This document shows positions 23,256-33,256 of a stretch of DNA of 64,000 bases, one piece after another. Source of the stretch: Streptococcus parasuis (GTDB taxonomy: Bacteria; Bacillota; Bacilli; Lactobacillales; Streptococcaceae); NCBI RefSeq assembly GCF_021654455.1, contig NZ_AP024276.1, positions 1,860,001 through 1,924,000 on the forward strand. Direction: 5' to 3'. Positions within the stretch are counted from its first letter, which is position 1, and each line of letters opens with the position of its first letter. A model generated the notes under the pieces. It was given only the letters and a program-made list of their open reading frames with translations. It did no database searches and was not told the origin of the DNA. A program made the translations under genes and the position numbers.

Positions 23256-23350
23256 GTTATTTTACTTTACTTTTTTTATTTTTTGACCAATGGCAGAGCT
23301 TTGAATCATGTGAGCGATTGCAGATGAATTTTCCAAAACAAACAGTCGTT

Positions 23351-24049
23351 CTACTCCCCTAATTGACCTGGAAGTACCAATTTTTCCTTAGGGGAAAAAG
23401 TCTGATCAAATACTTGCAATTCAGCTTCGTTCACCTCATAACCTGGCGGATCTGTAAACCACCAGTCCCGGCCATCTAAGGCTTCTGGTTGGAACAACTT
23501 GACCAAGAAATAATCAGCTTCTGGGTCCTCCTGATAGCGAATGCCGACCTCCTTACCCTTAAGAAAGCCAAATCGACTGTAGTAATCAGGAAAACCTGTA
23601 ATGGCCACCATGACTGCTCCGCTATTTTCCGCTAAAGCCAACGAATGCTCTAACAGTGCCTGACCGTAGCCTCGGCCTTGCTGATCTGGCGAGATGCTAA
23701 AGGGACCAAAGGTCAGACTGGGCAGGCGAGCGCCGTCTGCTGCGATCTCCGACGCCACATAGAGGATATGCCCCACCAGCTGACCTCGGCTTCCGCCACT
23801 CTTTTATGACGTGTTTTTGCTTTCGTAATTGATGCACAATCAGATGCTCCGTCGCACTCAGATAATAGTCCTTCAGTTTACTTTTAGTACAAGGCAACGA
23901 GTTGCAGACAGTACTGGAGTACGGCAAAACGAGTTAACGATGTAATAAAAGATAAACTGACGGACGAAAGACATTCCAAAAAGCCTCCGTGTTGGCTCCT
24001 CAACTTGGCGGTAATCTCTTTCTTCTTCTCTTCTGATGATTAGTGACAT
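23351..24049 (-). pseudogene. GNAT-family N-acetyltransferase, broken by frameshifts and a repeat insertion
   Basis: The N-terminus MSLIIRREEERDYRQVEE begins at 24049. A frameshift follows, with the frame TEAFWNVFRP continuing; then a 98-bp palindromic repeat is inserted (23868-23965). Afterwards TEHLIVHQLRKQKHVIKE appears, a further frame change follows, and the C-terminal 140 residues (GHILYVASEIAADGARLPSLTFGPFSI, with the acetyl-CoA loop QQGRGYGQALL) run intact to 23351. At least three lesions are present, so the gene is dead. The parent is a YhbS-like acetyltransferase of about 200 aa. Confidence 0.85.
23868..23965. repeat. 98-bp palindromic repeat element inside the acetyltransferase gene
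   Basis: The ends are imperfect inverted repeats: GTCCTTCAGTTTACTTTTA (from 23868) against the complement of TAAAAGATAAACTGACGGAC (to 23965). The centre (AAGGCAACGAGTTGC...GAGTACGGCAAAACGAG) looks like the short intergenic repeats common in streptococcal genomes. No open frame is inside. It is the size of a MITE/RUP-like element moved by another transposase. A target duplication is not clear. Confidence 0.6.
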
Positions 24050-24096
24050 CTTATCTCCTTTTGATTGTCCTATTCTGCAATAGTTCGCTGCCACAC

Positions 24097-24129
24097 AAAA
24101 AGGAATACATCTTTGCAGAAGTATCCCTT
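24097..24129 (-). terminator. Terminator of the rlmB-yacP-degV operon
   Basis: On the minus strand: stem AAGGGATAC (24129-24121) / GTATTCCTT (24108-24100), 12-nt loop, followed by TTTTTG. It begins 6 bp after the degV stop. Confidence 0.75.
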
Positions 24130-24134
24130 AGAAT

Positions 24135-24998
24135 CTAGGCTCTCATTTCTGTCCCAATTGATAAAATAGCTAAGACTCCTGTCCCTGTATGAGTCGCAAT
24201 AACCGGTCCTAATTCTGTCAATAGAACATCAGAAACACGGTCGTCTTCCAATAAACTAGATTTGATACTTTCTGCAGCCTCTCTATCACCCGTATAAGCA
24301 ACCATGATTGTAGAATGATCCAAGTTGTCCAAGGTCAGGTTCAGCATTTCTTTGATTCCTTTTTTACGACCACGGATTTTAGCTATTGATTCTAGTTTTC
24401 CATCAGCATTGAGCGAAATGAGGGGCTTGATATTCACTAAACCACCGATTAAACCTGCAGCTTTGGACAGACGACCACCACGCACTAAGTGTTGTAAATC
24501 ATCAACTAAGAGATAGGTCCGTAAGCGCGGCACCAAATCTTCTACGATTGCCTTAGTTTCTGCCAAAGTCTTACCCTCAGCACGCGCCTCAACGGCCTTC
24601 ATGACCAAGTAGCCTTCTCCAATGGTCGCCGCCTTCGTATCAATAATGGAAATCACTGCTTCCGGGTATTGATCCAATACCATATCTCGTGCAATGACTG
24701 CACTCTGGTAGGTCCCTGAAAGAGCTGCTGAGAAAGCGAGATAAAGTACCTCTTGACCTTCCTTGACTGCCGCCTCAAAAACTTCTTCAAACTGACCAAC
24801 ATTGACCTGACTGGTTGTAGGTTGACTGCCAGAAGCCATTTTCTCCAGTAAATCTGCTGAGGTCAAGCGGTTTTCACCGACTGTTTCATAGGTTACGCTG
24901 TCTAGGTTAATGGTCAAACCAAGCACGGTCACATCGTTTTCTTGGACCCAGCTGATTGGCAAATCCGATGTCGAATCGGTTACGATTGTAAATGTCAC
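24135..24998 (-). CDS. DegV-family fatty acid-binding protein (FakB-like)
   Basis: 287 aa. It starts TFTIVTDSTSDLPISW and carries TSQVNVGQF and SAALSGTYQSA, the DegV signature regions that bind the carboxylate of a fatty acid. DegV proteins serve as FakB subunits: they present exogenous fatty acids to the kinase FakA, whose gene is at 44378-46042 in this window. The start overlaps the yacP stop by 4 bp. It is last in the operon rlmB-yacP-degV. Confidence 0.9.
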   Translation of the reverse strand: MTFTIVTDSTSDLPISWVQENDVTVLGLTINLDSVTYETVGENRLTSADLLEKMASGSQPTTSQVNVGQFEEVFEAAVKEGQEVLYLAFSAALSGTYQSAVIARDMVLDQYPEAVISIIDTKAATIGEGYLVMKAVEARAEGKTLAETKAIVEDLVPRLRTYLLVDDLQHLVRGGRLSKAAGLIGGLVNIKPLISLNADGKLESIAKIRGRKKGIKEMLNLTLDNLDHSTIMVAYTGDREAAESIKSSLLEDDRVSDVLLTELGPVIATHTGTGVLAILSIGTEMRA

Positions 24999-25516
24999 TC
25001 TTTCATTTCCTCCATCATTTCTTTTAAGGCTTTAAAATTCCCATCTGACCAGGGATTGAGCCGTGGGGTGTAGAGTTCTACCTGGTCCACAAACTTGTCC
25101 AAATCCTTTTTGATTACATTTGTCCGTTCTTCTAGCTCACGCGCAGAGACTCGTAAGGCTCCCTGTGAAAAAACAACCCATTGCTCATTTAAATCACTCG
25201 TTGCTACCGAAACCTGTTTGCGAAGATTACTATTTAACTCTGCACTCAAGCATTCAATATAGCTATCCGCCGTTTCTTCCTCTTCAGTAAACACAACTTG
25301 AACATTAAATTCATCATAATGCTGACGACTTCCAGGAACATGATGAGCATCAAAAACGCAAATGATGTCTATATTCTCAAATGAAGCATAGTGGGAAAGA
25401 ATGCGAAGCAAGGTTGTTCTTGCGGCATCTAAATTACCTTTTTTGAAATCTTGTTTCGTTGATTTCCAAAAAGCAATCATATTATAACCATCAACAAGCA
25501 GAATCTTTTCTTTCAT
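24995..25516 (-). CDS. yacP: NYN-domain endoribonuclease (YacP/Rae1 family)
   Basis: 173 aa. LLVDGYNMIAFW at residues 6-17 carries the first catalytic aspartate of the NYN (PIN-like) fold. VFDAHH near 55 and ADSYIECL near 83 carry further acidic residues. In Bacillus, YacP (Rae1) is a ribosome-bound nuclease that cuts mRNA in the A site. It is directly adjacent to rlmB, with no gap, and is followed by degV with a 4-bp overlap. The synteny rlmB-yacP is ancient in Firmicutes. Confidence 0.92.
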   Translation of the reverse strand: MKEKILLVDGYNMIAFWKSTKQDFKKGNLDAARTTLLRILSHYASFENIDIICVFDAHHVPGSRQHYDEFNVQVVFTEEEETADSYIECLSAELNSNLRKQVSVATSDLNEQWVVFSQGALRVSARELEERTNVIKKDLDKFVDQVELYTPRLNPWSDGNFKALKEMMEEMKE

Positions 25517-26245
25517 CTATAGTTTCTTCCGAAATACTTCGTACATCAGCACAGCAGCTGCTACGCTGGCGTTGAGAGATTGGACATGGCCCTTCATAGG
25601 AATAGTAATCATCTCATCCACCTGCTTTTTGATATTGCTGGAGATTCCCTTGCCTTCGTTGCCAATAATAAGAGCTAGTTTACCAGCTGTATTCCACTTG
25701 TGGCTTGGGGTTCCATTCATATCGGTACCAAATACCCAGAAACCAGCTTCCTTGAGCTTATAGAGGGTTTGGCTAAGATTGGTCACTCGGGCGATTGGGA
25801 CATGAGCCACCGCACCTGTTGAGGTCTTTGCCACAACGGGCGTCACGCCAACTGCTCGGTGTTTGGGAATGATGATACCCGCTACCTGAGTCGCATCTGC
25901 AGTCCGCAAAATCGAGCCCAAGTTGTGAGGATCTGTCAGACCATCCAAGATGAGAATGAGAGGATTATCTTCTGCTTCAGCTTTTTCCAAAATCACCGAT
26001 AGGTCCGCATAGGCAAACTCAGAGACTCGTAGGACAAAGCCTTGGTGAACGGCACCTTCAGTCATGTCAGACAGAGTCTTCTTCGGCGTCCAAGAAATCG
26101 ACACCTTTTTCTCTGCAGCCAGTGCCTTGATTTTTTCTACATTTTTTCCGCGCAAATCATCCTGAATGTAGAGTTTGTTGCCGGTGTTGGCCTCCAAACT
26201 CTCCACTACAGCATGTACGCCATATACGATATCATTTTGTTCCAT
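25517..26245 (-). CDS. rlmB: 23S rRNA (guanosine-2'-O-)-methyltransferase RlmB (SpoU family)
   Basis: 242 aa. An N-terminal RNA-binding part (about 1-75) precedes the SPOUT knot domain with LDGLTDPHNLGSILRTADA, IGNEGKGIS and MKGHVQSLNASVAAAVLMYE, the three conserved motifs. It methylates G2251-equivalent in the 23S rRNA peptidyl-transferase loop. It is the first gene of its operon. An extended -10 box (TATG-C-TATAAT) ends only 6 nt before the ATG, and no ribosome binding site is seen, so the mRNA may start at the ATG itself. Confidence 0.95.
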   Translation of the reverse strand: MEQNDIVYGVHAVVESLEANTGNKLYIQDDLRGKNVEKIKALAAEKKVSISWTPKKTLSDMTEGAVHQGFVLRVSEFAYADLSVILEKAEAEDNPLILILDGLTDPHNLGSILRTADATQVAGIIIPKHRAVGVTPVVAKTSTGAVAHVPIARVTNLSQTLYKLKEAGFWVFGTDMNGTPSHKWNTAGKLALIIGNEGKGISSNIKKQVDEMITIPMKGHVQSLNASVAAAVLMYEVFRKKL

Positions 26246-26251
26246 AAGAGT

Positions 26252-26262
26252 ATTATAGCATA
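26252..26262 (-). promoter_or_regulatory. Extended -10 promoter of rlmB, likely leaderless
   Basis: On the minus strand: TATG-C-TATAAT (26262-26252). Six nucleotides lie between the -10 and the ATG at 26245, so the expected start of transcription (7 nt after the -10) is the A of the start codon. The intervening ACTCTT is not a ribosome binding site. Confidence 0.6.
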
Positions 26263-26379
26263 GGTTTTCTAAAAAAGGAGTTTCTCTTTGTAACAGCCGA
26301 GAACCCTTGACTCAATCTTAAAACCATGTTATTCTTAATCATGTTATTCGTCCGTACAATCGGAAGAAAAGGAGATATT

Positions 26380-26769
26380 ATGACACTACTATTTGGAATT
26401 GTGGCAGGCGTGATTGCCTTTGCTATTGGTGGTTTGTGGTATGGTTTGATTTTCCGTGATGCTTGGATTGAAGCCTCTGGCATTGATATGGCAAAGGTTG
26501 AAGCTGACCGTCAAGCTGGGAAAAACGGTCAAAAAGAAATGATGATTTCTTTAGCAATTGAAGTTGTTACAGCCGTTGTTGTAATTTTCTTCATCAAAAC
26601 TCTTGATGTTTCACCACTACATGCGGCTGGTGGCATGGGGGTAATTGCTGTACTTGCTTCATTGAAGAACTATGTTTTTGAGCAACGTCCAATCAAGCTA
26701 ATTCTTATTAATGAAAGCTACAAATTAGTCTGCTACTTGGTAGTAGGAATCATTGCTTTATTTACTTAA
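26380..26769 (+). CDS. DUF1761-family small membrane protein
   Basis: 129 aa from the ATG at 26380, which has AAAAGGAG 6 nt upstream; a longer frame from 26326 lacks such a site. Four hydrophobic segments are seen (about 2-20, 47-65, 70-88, 105-128). The motif GGLWYGLIFRDAWIEASGI near the N-terminus is typical of DUF1761. The function is unknown. It is a single gene between rlmB and kup, closed by a shared terminator. Confidence 0.8.
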   Translation: MTLLFGIVAGVIAFAIGGLWYGLIFRDAWIEASGIDMAKVEADRQAGKNGQKEMMISLAIEVVTAVVVIFFIKTLDVSPLHAAGGMGVIAVLASLKNYVFEQRPIKLILINESYKLVCYLVVGIIALFT

Positions 26770-26772
26770 ATA

Positions 26773-26806
26773 AAAAAGTTCTCTGAAAATTTCAGAGAAC
26801 TTTTTG
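26773..26806. terminator. Bidirectional terminator between the DUF1761 gene and kup
   Basis: AAAAAGTTCTCTGAAA / TTTCAGAGAACTTTTT is a nearly perfect palindrome with runs of A on one side and T on the other, so it works on both strands. It overlaps the kup 3' end. Confidence 0.85.
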
Positions 26807-28783
26807 CTTTCTTTCTCGAATTGGTAACGGCCGAACATCTGACAGAATGATAGGAATTCGCTCTACTGTCACTTCAGAGAATTGCAAACCAAACCAACGA
26901 ACTGGTGATGCAGTATAACGCTTAATAAATGCTTTCACACCTAAAATAAAGCGATCAAAGCCATTTAGTTCAGGTGAGTTTGCCATCATTTCTTCTATAA
27001 CAACAAAACGAAAATCGCCAATCTGTTTCTCATCTTGGAGACTATACACTTGCTTCTGCTTAGGAATCCTTCCTTGCTTCATTAGATCTCCAACAATTGT
27101 TCTCAAGTAGCGCGAAACATCTTGTCTAACCCTAAATCCTAAATAAAGATCCACCTTAATCAAAAAGTTTGTATCCATGGTATCAACAGCATATTCTTTT
27201 GTGTATGGTTGATCGGTTACATGGACACGTACAAACCAGTATTGATTTGCCCTTTTCGGCTTTTTCTCCAAAATTGAGTATAAAATAGAATGATTGACGA
27301 AATGTCCTTGTAAATGTCTACTGAGATAAACTAGATTACTTGCATATAAAGGTACACTTGTATCCTGTGACAAGGCTTGTAACTGATTTATATATTTAGT
27401 TAGAGGTAACCAATTTGTATAGTGAGATAAAATTTGGTTGCTTTTGTACCAGACAAACATGAGGAGTAAAATGAGTAAGGAAATAAAAACAACTACATAC
27501 CCGCCATGAATAAATTTTACAGCTGACGACAAGAAAAACATCCCTTCAATGGACAAGAAGAATGCTAGACCCAGATAAGCTTGCCAGGGCTTAACACCCG
27601 ATTGTCGCACAAACTCTGTTAATAAAATAGAGGTCATTAACATCGTCACAGTTATCGCCAAACCATAAGCAGCCTCCATTTTTTCTGCACTCCTAAAATA
27701 GAGAACAATAAGGGAGGTTGTCATCCAGAGAAGCCAATTCAATCTAGGAATATACAATTGACCTAAATTCGCTCCAGGATAGGTGATTCGTAATCTAGGA
27801 AATAATTTTAAACGCATTGCCTCAGAAACGAGCGTAAACGATCCAGAAATCAAGGCTTGCGAAGCAATGATAGCAGCCAGAGTAGCCAAAATCACAGCAA
27901 CCATACTAAATCCTTGAGGAACACTCGCGAAAAACGGGTTTAAAGTAGTGGCCTCAGTTTGGTGTGATAAAATCCATGCCCCTTGGCCAAAGTAAGACAG
28001 TAAAATAGAGACTTTTACAAATGGCCAACTGACATAAATATTCCCTCTTCCTACATGTCCCAGATCCGAATAGAGAGCCTCCGCACCTGTTGTTGCCAGA
28101 AATACTGAACCCAGAATGAAGATACCTTCCTTATTTTCAGGACTCATTAAGAGGGAAATCGCATAGAGTGGGTTGAGGGCCTTAAAGACTTCTAAATAGG
28201 AAAGAGTATTAAACAAACCGACAAGTCCTAAAAATAAGAACCATACAAACATAATCGGTCCAAATACCCTACCAACAAAACCAGTTCCAAAACGTTGAAT
28301 GCTAAACAATGCGGTCAATATTGCTAAACTAGTTACAATCACAATTGATTCGCTTTGATAAAAGTTTTCCAGCAAGGGAACACTGCGCAAACCTTCTATA
28401 GCCGATGTAACCGTTACAGCTGGTGTCAAGGCTCCATCAGCCAACAAAGTAGATCCACCAATCATAGCCGGAATAATGAGCCATTTCGCCCTTTTCCTTA
28501 CAAGTGTATAAAGTGAAAAAATCCCGCCCTCATGATCATTATCTGCTTTTAAGGCAATCAAAACATATTTTATCGTAGTGATGATAGTGAGCGTCCAAAT
28601 AATTAATGAAATAGAGCCAAGAATAAAGTTCTTATTAAGGTCACCTATGCCACCTTGACCTTTAACCAAAGCCTGCATGGTATAAAGGGGACTTGTACCA
28701 ATATCTCCATAAACTACCCCGAGTGCAATTAAAAAACCAGCCTTAGTAGCGCGTTCAAAGCTTAAACTATCTTTTTGAGTCAC
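26792..28783 (-). CDS. kup: Kup-type low-affinity potassium transporter
   Basis: 663 aa. It starts at GTG (28783) with AGGAGA upstream. The N-terminal signature is [19 protein letters not shown], and about 12 membrane segments extend to residue 440. A cytoplasmic C-terminal domain follows ([15 protein letters not shown]). It imports K+ with protons across the membrane. Many Firmicutes kup genes are controlled by a c-di-AMP riboswitch; the roughly 150-bp upstream gap is too short and shows no such motif. It is monocistronic. Confidence 0.93.
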   Translation of the reverse strand: MTQKDSLSFERATKAGFLIALGVVYGDIGTSPLYTMQALVKGQGGIGDLNKNFILGSISLIIWTLTIITTIKYVLIALKADNDHEGGIFSLYTLVRKRAKWLIIPAMIGGSTLLADGALTPAVTVTSAIEGLRSVPLLENFYQSESIVIVTSLAILTALFSIQRFGTGFVGRVFGPIMFVWFLFLGLVGLFNTLSYLEVFKALNPLYAISLLMSPENKEGIFILGSVFLATTGAEALYSDLGHVGRGNIYVSWPFVKVSILLSYFGQGAWILSHQTEATTLNPFFASVPQGFSMVAVILATLAAIIASQALISGSFTLVSEAMRLKLFPRLRITYPGANLGQLYIPRLNWLLWMTTSLIVLYFRSAEKMEAAYGLAITVTMLMTSILLTEFVRQSGVKPWQAYLGLAFFLSIEGMFFLSSAVKFIHGGYVVVFISLLILLLMFVWYKSNQILSHYTNWLPLTKYINQLQALSQDTSVPLYASNLVYLSRHLQGHFVNHSILYSILEKKPKRANQYWFVRVHVTDQPYTKEYAVDTMDTNFLIKVDLYLGFRVRQDVSRYLRTIVGDLMKQGRIPKQKQVYSLQDEKQIGDFRFVVIEEMMANSPELNGFDRFILGVKAFIKRYTASPVRWFGLQFSEVTVERIPIILSDVRPLPIRERKQKVL

Positions 28784-28934
28784 TTTTCTATTCTCCTATC
28801 ACAATCAACACAGTATAGCACCGAATGACGAGAATAGCAAGAGCATTTCGAAAAACGAAAAATTTCTAACAACTCCAATTAGTATCACGAACGTATCGGA
28901 TTATGATACAATAAGGCTATCAATTAGAAAGTAT

Positions 28935-29900
28935 ATGATTATGCCCCTGCTACACAGAACAATTAAACTTATTTTGGCAACTGTTATCTCTATATATTTA
29001 GCGGATTGGCTTGGATTGGCTTATGCAACTTCTGCTGGTATTATCGCAATCTTAAGTATTTTGGACACTCGAAAATCCAGTTTTAAAATGGCCCGTAATC
29101 GTCTCTACTCTACTTTATTAGCACTTACGATTGCAACCATCACCTTCTATCTACTAGGCTTTGAAATTTGGACTTTGGGAATATACCTTGCTATATACGT
29201 TCCAACTGCCTATCATTTCCGATGGGAAGCAGGTATCGCTCCTGCAACTGTCCTCGTGACACACTTAATGCTCGAATCAACTCTTTCTATCTCACTTTTA
29301 AGCAATGAAATGGGCTTGTTTCTCATCGGAGCAATCACCGCCCTTCTGTGCAATCTCTATATGCCCTCACAAGAACAAGTGATTGAGGATTATCATTTAC
29401 GCGTTGAAGACCAACTAAAGCAAATCCTCCTACGCTTTGAACAATTTTTAATCGAGGGTGACGGCAGAAATGAAGCAACACTGATTAATGAGCTAGACCA
29501 AATGCTTGACGAAGCATTGAAAGTCGTTTATTTAGAACGCCACAACCAAGTCTTTCAACAAACAAATTATCAAGTCCATTATTTTGAAATGCGGTCTGCA
29601 CAAAGCAAAATATTACGGACCATGGCAACCAATATCAATATGTGTTTACTGGAAGCCCGAGAGAACATCATCCTAGCCAGCCTCTTTGAGCGTACAGCCC
29701 AACAACTCAGCAGAGAGAATTCAGCAAAAGAATTGTTATTGGATATTGAATTATTCCATGCAACCTTCAGAGAGCGACCTCTTCCTCAAACTCGAGAAGA
29801 GTTTGAAACCAGAGCTATCCTTTTCCAACTCCTGCACGATATGGAGCATTTTATCCAACTCAAAGTCGATTTTTACCAAGCTTATTCAGAAAATAAATGA
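28935..29900 (+). CDS. Aromatic acid exporter family protein (ArAE_1/DUF939-like)
   Basis: 321 aa. Four membrane segments lie in the first 145 residues (for example AIYVPTAYHFRWEAGIAPATVLVTHL). From about 150 on there is a cytoplasmic helical domain (DYHLRVEDQLKQILLRFEQFL). This is the two-part layout of Gram-positive ArAE proteins, probable effluxers of aromatic or other organic acids. The start at 28935 has AGAAAG upstream; an ATG 6 nt later is an alternative. An extended -10 (TATGATACAAT) is seen near 28900. Confidence 0.78.
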   Translation: MIMPLLHRTIKLILATVISIYLADWLGLAYATSAGIIAILSILDTRKSSFKMARNRLYSTLLALTIATITFYLLGFEIWTLGIYLAIYVPTAYHFRWEAGIAPATVLVTHLMLESTLSISLLSNEMGLFLIGAITALLCNLYMPSQEQVIEDYHLRVEDQLKQILLRFEQFLIEGDGRNEATLINELDQMLDEALKVVYLERHNQVFQQTNYQVHYFEMRSAQSKILRTMATNINMCLLEARENIILASLFERTAQQLSRENSAKELLLDIELFHATFRERPLPQTREEFETRAILFQLLHDMEHFIQLKVDFYQAYSENK

Positions 29901-30157
29901 CCTAATCATTGAAAGATCTACTATGTTTTACTTTTACTTATCAAAATTAATGTGCCTCTGTGTTTTGAACCTAGATTGATCATTTAACACTTCAATCTAG
30001 GACTTGTTGTCACCTACTCATATTTTTGCAAAATACAGTCAGTAATTTCTCAATAAGTTGCCTTTATTGCGATTGAATAGCTATTGCATAAAAGCACTCT
30101 ACTTGTGAATACAGATTTTTAGGTAAATTCAGTCAACAATTTTAAATCGGAGGAACC
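29901..30157. other. Intergenic stretch with one hairpin
   Basis: No gene is seen. A 10-bp perfect stem, CCTAGATTGA (29970-29979) / TCAATCTAGG (29992-30001), has a 12-nt loop but no T-run. It may be a weak terminator for the upstream gene. The rest should hold the cadD promoter; no confident -35/-10 pair is picked. Confidence 0.4.
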
Positions 30158-30745
30158 ATGATATTATTTATATCTGCAATTATTCTTAGTATTTCAACAA
30201 GTATTGACTACTTGCTTCTTTTAGTAATCCTCTTTTCAAAAGCTAAAAATAGAGGCGATAAACAACACATCTATCTGGGTCAATTACTTGCAAGTTTCAT
30301 CCTGATAGTATCTAGCTTTATCATCAGTCAATTCGCCAATTTACTACCTTCTGAGTGGATGATTGGCTTACTTGGAATCTTCCCAATTTTTTTGGGAGTT
30401 CGCATTCTATTTGAATCTGAAGATGACGTTCAAATCTCAGACAAAACAATAGGAGTCCTATCAGTTTTACTCCTTTCATTAGCATCTGGCGCTGATAATT
30501 TAGGGATTTTCTCGCCCTATTTCACAACCTTAACAATGCCAGAATTTATCGTAACAGCTGTCATCATTTTGTTGGGGACAACCGTTATTTGCTTTATCGC
30601 AGAGGCTTTTGGCAGTCTCTCTCTTATCTCTGAATTTGTTGAAAAATACGAGCGTATCATTCTACCATTAGTCTTTGTTCTCTTAGGAGTCTATATTTTG
30701 ATCGAATTCGGTACGATAAATTATTTACTCGCTTTTTTTCATTAA
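30158..30745 (+). CDS. cadD: CadD-family cadmium resistance transporter
   Basis: 195 aa with five or six membrane segments. The N-terminal ISTSIDYLLLLVILFS and the central SLASGADNLGIFSPYF are typical for the CadD (LysE-like) family, which lowers cytoplasmic Cd(II), likely by export. RBS CGGAGG 5 nt before the ATG. No cadC-type regulator is adjacent. A group II intron ends 11 bp after the stop codon, in opposite orientation. Confidence 0.85.
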   Translation: MILFISAIILSISTSIDYLLLLVILFSKAKNRGDKQHIYLGQLLASFILIVSSFIISQFANLLPSEWMIGLLGIFPIFLGVRILFESEDDVQISDKTIGVLSVLLLSLASGADNLGIFSPYFTTLTMPEFIVTAVIILLGTTVICFIAEAFGSLSLISEFVEKYERIILPLVFVLLGVYILIEFGTINYLLAFFH

Positions 30746-30755
30746 GTGTTCTTAA

Positions 30756-30823
30756 ATTGAGTAGGGACTAAGACTAGTCCCTCTCACACCACCGTGCGTG
30801 CCGTTCGGCACACGGCGGTTCAA
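30756..30823 (-). ncRNA. Group II intron domains V and VI
   Basis: On the minus strand the hairpin GAACCGCCGTGTGCC-GAAC-GGCACGCACGGT (about 30822-30790) has the stem-loop shape of domain V, the catalytic core. It is followed by GGGACTA-GTCT-TAGTCCC and TACTCAAT as domain VI with the 3' splice end. The reverse transcriptase stop codon touches the start of this region. Confidence 0.7.
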
Positions 30824-32096
30824 CTAACTTTTAACGCATGTCGTTTTAGATAATAATCTAGGCAAGAAACCAGTCCACGTTTAGCGAGGACTGGTTTTGA
30901 TATGGCACGTTTCAGTACAGACCTCTGAGCCACTAATTGATAATGGTCTCCCCAGCCAGATACTTTATCCGCTATCCACTTCGGCACTCCTAATTTAAGA
31001 AGTCCCCATAATCGCCTAGATTTCTTCTTCCATTGTTTCCAGATAATAACTCTTATTCGAGTTCTTAGTCGTTCATCAATGCTTTCCATGACTGATTTCA
31101 TGTTCGTCATAGAAAAGTAGTTTATCCAACCTCGTATGACCCAGTTTAGTCGCTCAATTCGGCTGTCTAAGTCAATACTCCACTTACGGGCCGTTAGTTT
31201 CTTGAGTTTTCTCTTGAAACTCTGTACGCTATCCTGGTGCGGACGGCTTTTCCAGCCCTCAGATGATTTCCAGAACCCAAATCCTAGGTACTTCAATTTG
31301 CTCGGTCTCACAATCTTGGTCTTGGTCATATTGACTTTCAAACCTAATCGTTTTTCAATATAACGACTAATTGAATGCATCACACGTTTAGCCGCCGCCT
31401 CACTACCAACTGTGATGACGCAGTCATCTGCGTAGCGAACAAAGCGAAGTCCGCGATTTTCCAACTCTTTATCTAGCTCATTAAGCATGATATTGGACAG
31501 GAGCGGTGATAGGTTTCCTCCCTGTGGCGTTCCAACTAGTGTTTTATGCCGTTGTCCGTTGATGACTACACCTGAATGAAGGTACTTACGAATCAGAGAT
31601 TCTGTATCCCCATCTTGGATAATGTTATGAACAAGCGACATCAGTCTATCTTGAGGAACGGTATCGTCAACTTCTCAAGGTCTATGTCCACTATCCACTC
31701 ATAGCCGTCATTAAGGTATTCTAATAACTGGATAACGGCATGTTCGCAGGACCGATTGGGTCTGAATCCGTAGCTCTTATCAGAGAAATAGGGTTCGCAG
31801 ATGGGACTAATGACTTGGACAATGGCTTGTTGTATCATTCTATCCATGACCGTTGGGATGCCTAGTTGGCGAACTCCGCCGTTAGGCTTGGGAATTTCAA
31901 CTCGTAAAACGGGCTGTGGTTTGTACTTTCTCTGCTTTATGAGTTCTTTAGTTGAACGCCAGTGTTTGCGGAGATAGTCATCTATTTCGTCAATGGTTAC
32001 GCCGTCAATTCCTGCTGAACCTTTATTGGCTCTAACTTGATTGTAAGCATCCAACATATTTGAACGGGATAGGATATTATCTAATAACTGTGACAT
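30820..32096 (-). pseudogene. Group II intron reverse transcriptase/maturase, frameshifted
   Basis: Two frames together make one RT of about 420 aa. The N-terminal part (32096-31641) begins MSQLLDNILSRSNMLDAY and holds RT blocks 0-3 (SAGIDGVTIDEID, VLRVEIPKPNGGVRQLGIPTVMDRM, GFRPNRSCEHA). At DIDLEK near 31665 one base is missing; the other frame continues with DDTVPQDRLMSLVH and runs to 30820. It carries the active site FVRYADDCVI, TPQGGNLSPLLSN and the maturase X domain (RLNWVIRGWINYF). The YADD motif is intact, but the single-base deletion splits the protein, so it is most likely inactive. No endonuclease domain is seen at the C-terminus. Confidence 0.85.
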
Positions 32097-32689
32097 GTGC
32101 GTATTCCTTTCTTGTTTCGGTGTCTGTCGGATATCTTATATTGATGAACTTTCTTCTAGTCAATACGTGACCGCCTCCAGTTCTATCAGACCATTCTTTA
32201 CAGACACGAGTGAAGTAGGTATACTTCGGTTTGACAGCCTTTATTTTCAATGTCAAACTTTCAACAGTCACTCCCCTGACTGTTGAAATATTCAGCCCTT
32301 CGCTCCGTTTCCATTACAGAAACTTCATCGCTACTATGACCTCGGCTGAGAGTCTGCCCCAGCCATTGTTGTCCAACTAAGAATGAGTTGATGACAACAA
32401 TAGGCGAGGGTACTTCTCATGATTCGTTGTTACTACGTCTTTTTGACGCCCATGAGACCTCACGGGATAAGTTGTACATCTTTCCTCGTTTAGACAAGAT
32501 ATGAGGACGTAAAAGGTCTAAGTGAAAATAGGAATTCTGACGAAGAGTCCAGTGACTCTAGGAGGAATTATCTTTTTCACACTGACCTTAGTCCGAATTC
32601 AATTACACTGTAAGCGCCCCATAACAAGGTACCTATCCAATCATTCACTCCTCCAGTATACTGTAATAAAAAAACTGGAGGATTTTTTT

Positions 32690-32875
32690 ATGTCACAACC
32701 CATTGTCCCATTGACTGTTCCCAAATCACGACGCTTTAAAAAGAAAAGTAGAAATGAGATTCTGATGAAAATTCGTCTCGAAAAAGTAGAACTCACTTTC
32801 TTTCACTCTATCAACCAAGAGGTATTGGAAACAATCTTGGATAAGGTACTGTTCTATGACAATCCGGCTCAGTGA
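32690..32875 (+). CDS. IS66 first small protein (TnpA position)
   Basis: 61 aa from ATG 32690, basic (SRRFKKKSRNEILMKIRLEK). A longer frame begins before the IS end and cannot be the gene. GGAGG lies 8 nt upstream. It overlaps tnpB by 20 bp. It corresponds in position to the first accessory frame of IS66 elements but is shorter than usual. Confidence 0.6.
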   Translation: MSQPIVPLTVPKSRRFKKKSRNEILMKIRLEKVELTFFHSINQEVLETILDKVLFYDNPAQ

Positions 32876-33206
32876 TTTAGGTCAAGTCTATTTGGTTTGC
32901 GGGAAAACAGATATGCGTCAAGGGATTGATTCTCTCGCCTACCTTGTCAAAAGTCAATTCAATCTGGATCCCTTTTCAGGTCAGGTCTATCTCTTCTGCG
33001 GAGGTCGAAAAGACCGGTTCAAAGCTCTTTACTGGGATGGACAGGGATTTTGGTTATTGTATAAACGTTTTGAAAATGGGAAATTGACCTGGCCAAACAA
33101 TGAAGAGGAGGTTAAAGCCCTCACTTCCGAACAGGTGGACTGGCTCATGAAAGGTTTTTCTATCAGTCCAAAAATAAATGTTTCAAAAAGTCGTGATTTC
33201 TATTGA
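32856..33206 (+). CDS. tnpB: IS66 TnpB accessory protein (Orf2)
   Basis: 116 aa, full length. LGQVYLVCGKTDMRQGIDSLAYLV and YLFCGGRKDRFKALYWDGQGFWLLYKRFENGKLTWP are the family hallmarks. It is required for IS66 transposition together with TnpC, although its biochemical task is unclear. It overlaps the previous frame and ends 50 bp before tnpC. Confidence 0.92.
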   Translation: MTIRLSDLGQVYLVCGKTDMRQGIDSLAYLVKSQFNLDPFSGQVYLFCGGRKDRFKALYWDGQGFWLLYKRFENGKLTWPNNEEEVKALTSEQVDWLMKGFSISPKINVSKSRDFY

Positions 33207-33256
33207 AATCATGGCTTTTCTTTGTGTATAATAAGACAAAAAGAAGGAGATTGGTT

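Noticed and set aside
28784..28934. c-di-AMP (ydaO) riboswitch before kup
   Set aside because: The gap to the divergent gene is too short and lacks the conserved motifs.
30820..31641. Separate 273-aa gene in the intron region
   Set aside because: It is the C-terminal part of the frameshifted intron reverse transcriptase, not a gene of its own.
32522..32689. Longer version of the first IS66 gene starting at 32522
   Set aside because: It would begin outside the IS inverted repeat, in the intron; the ATG at 32690 has a suitable ribosome binding site.
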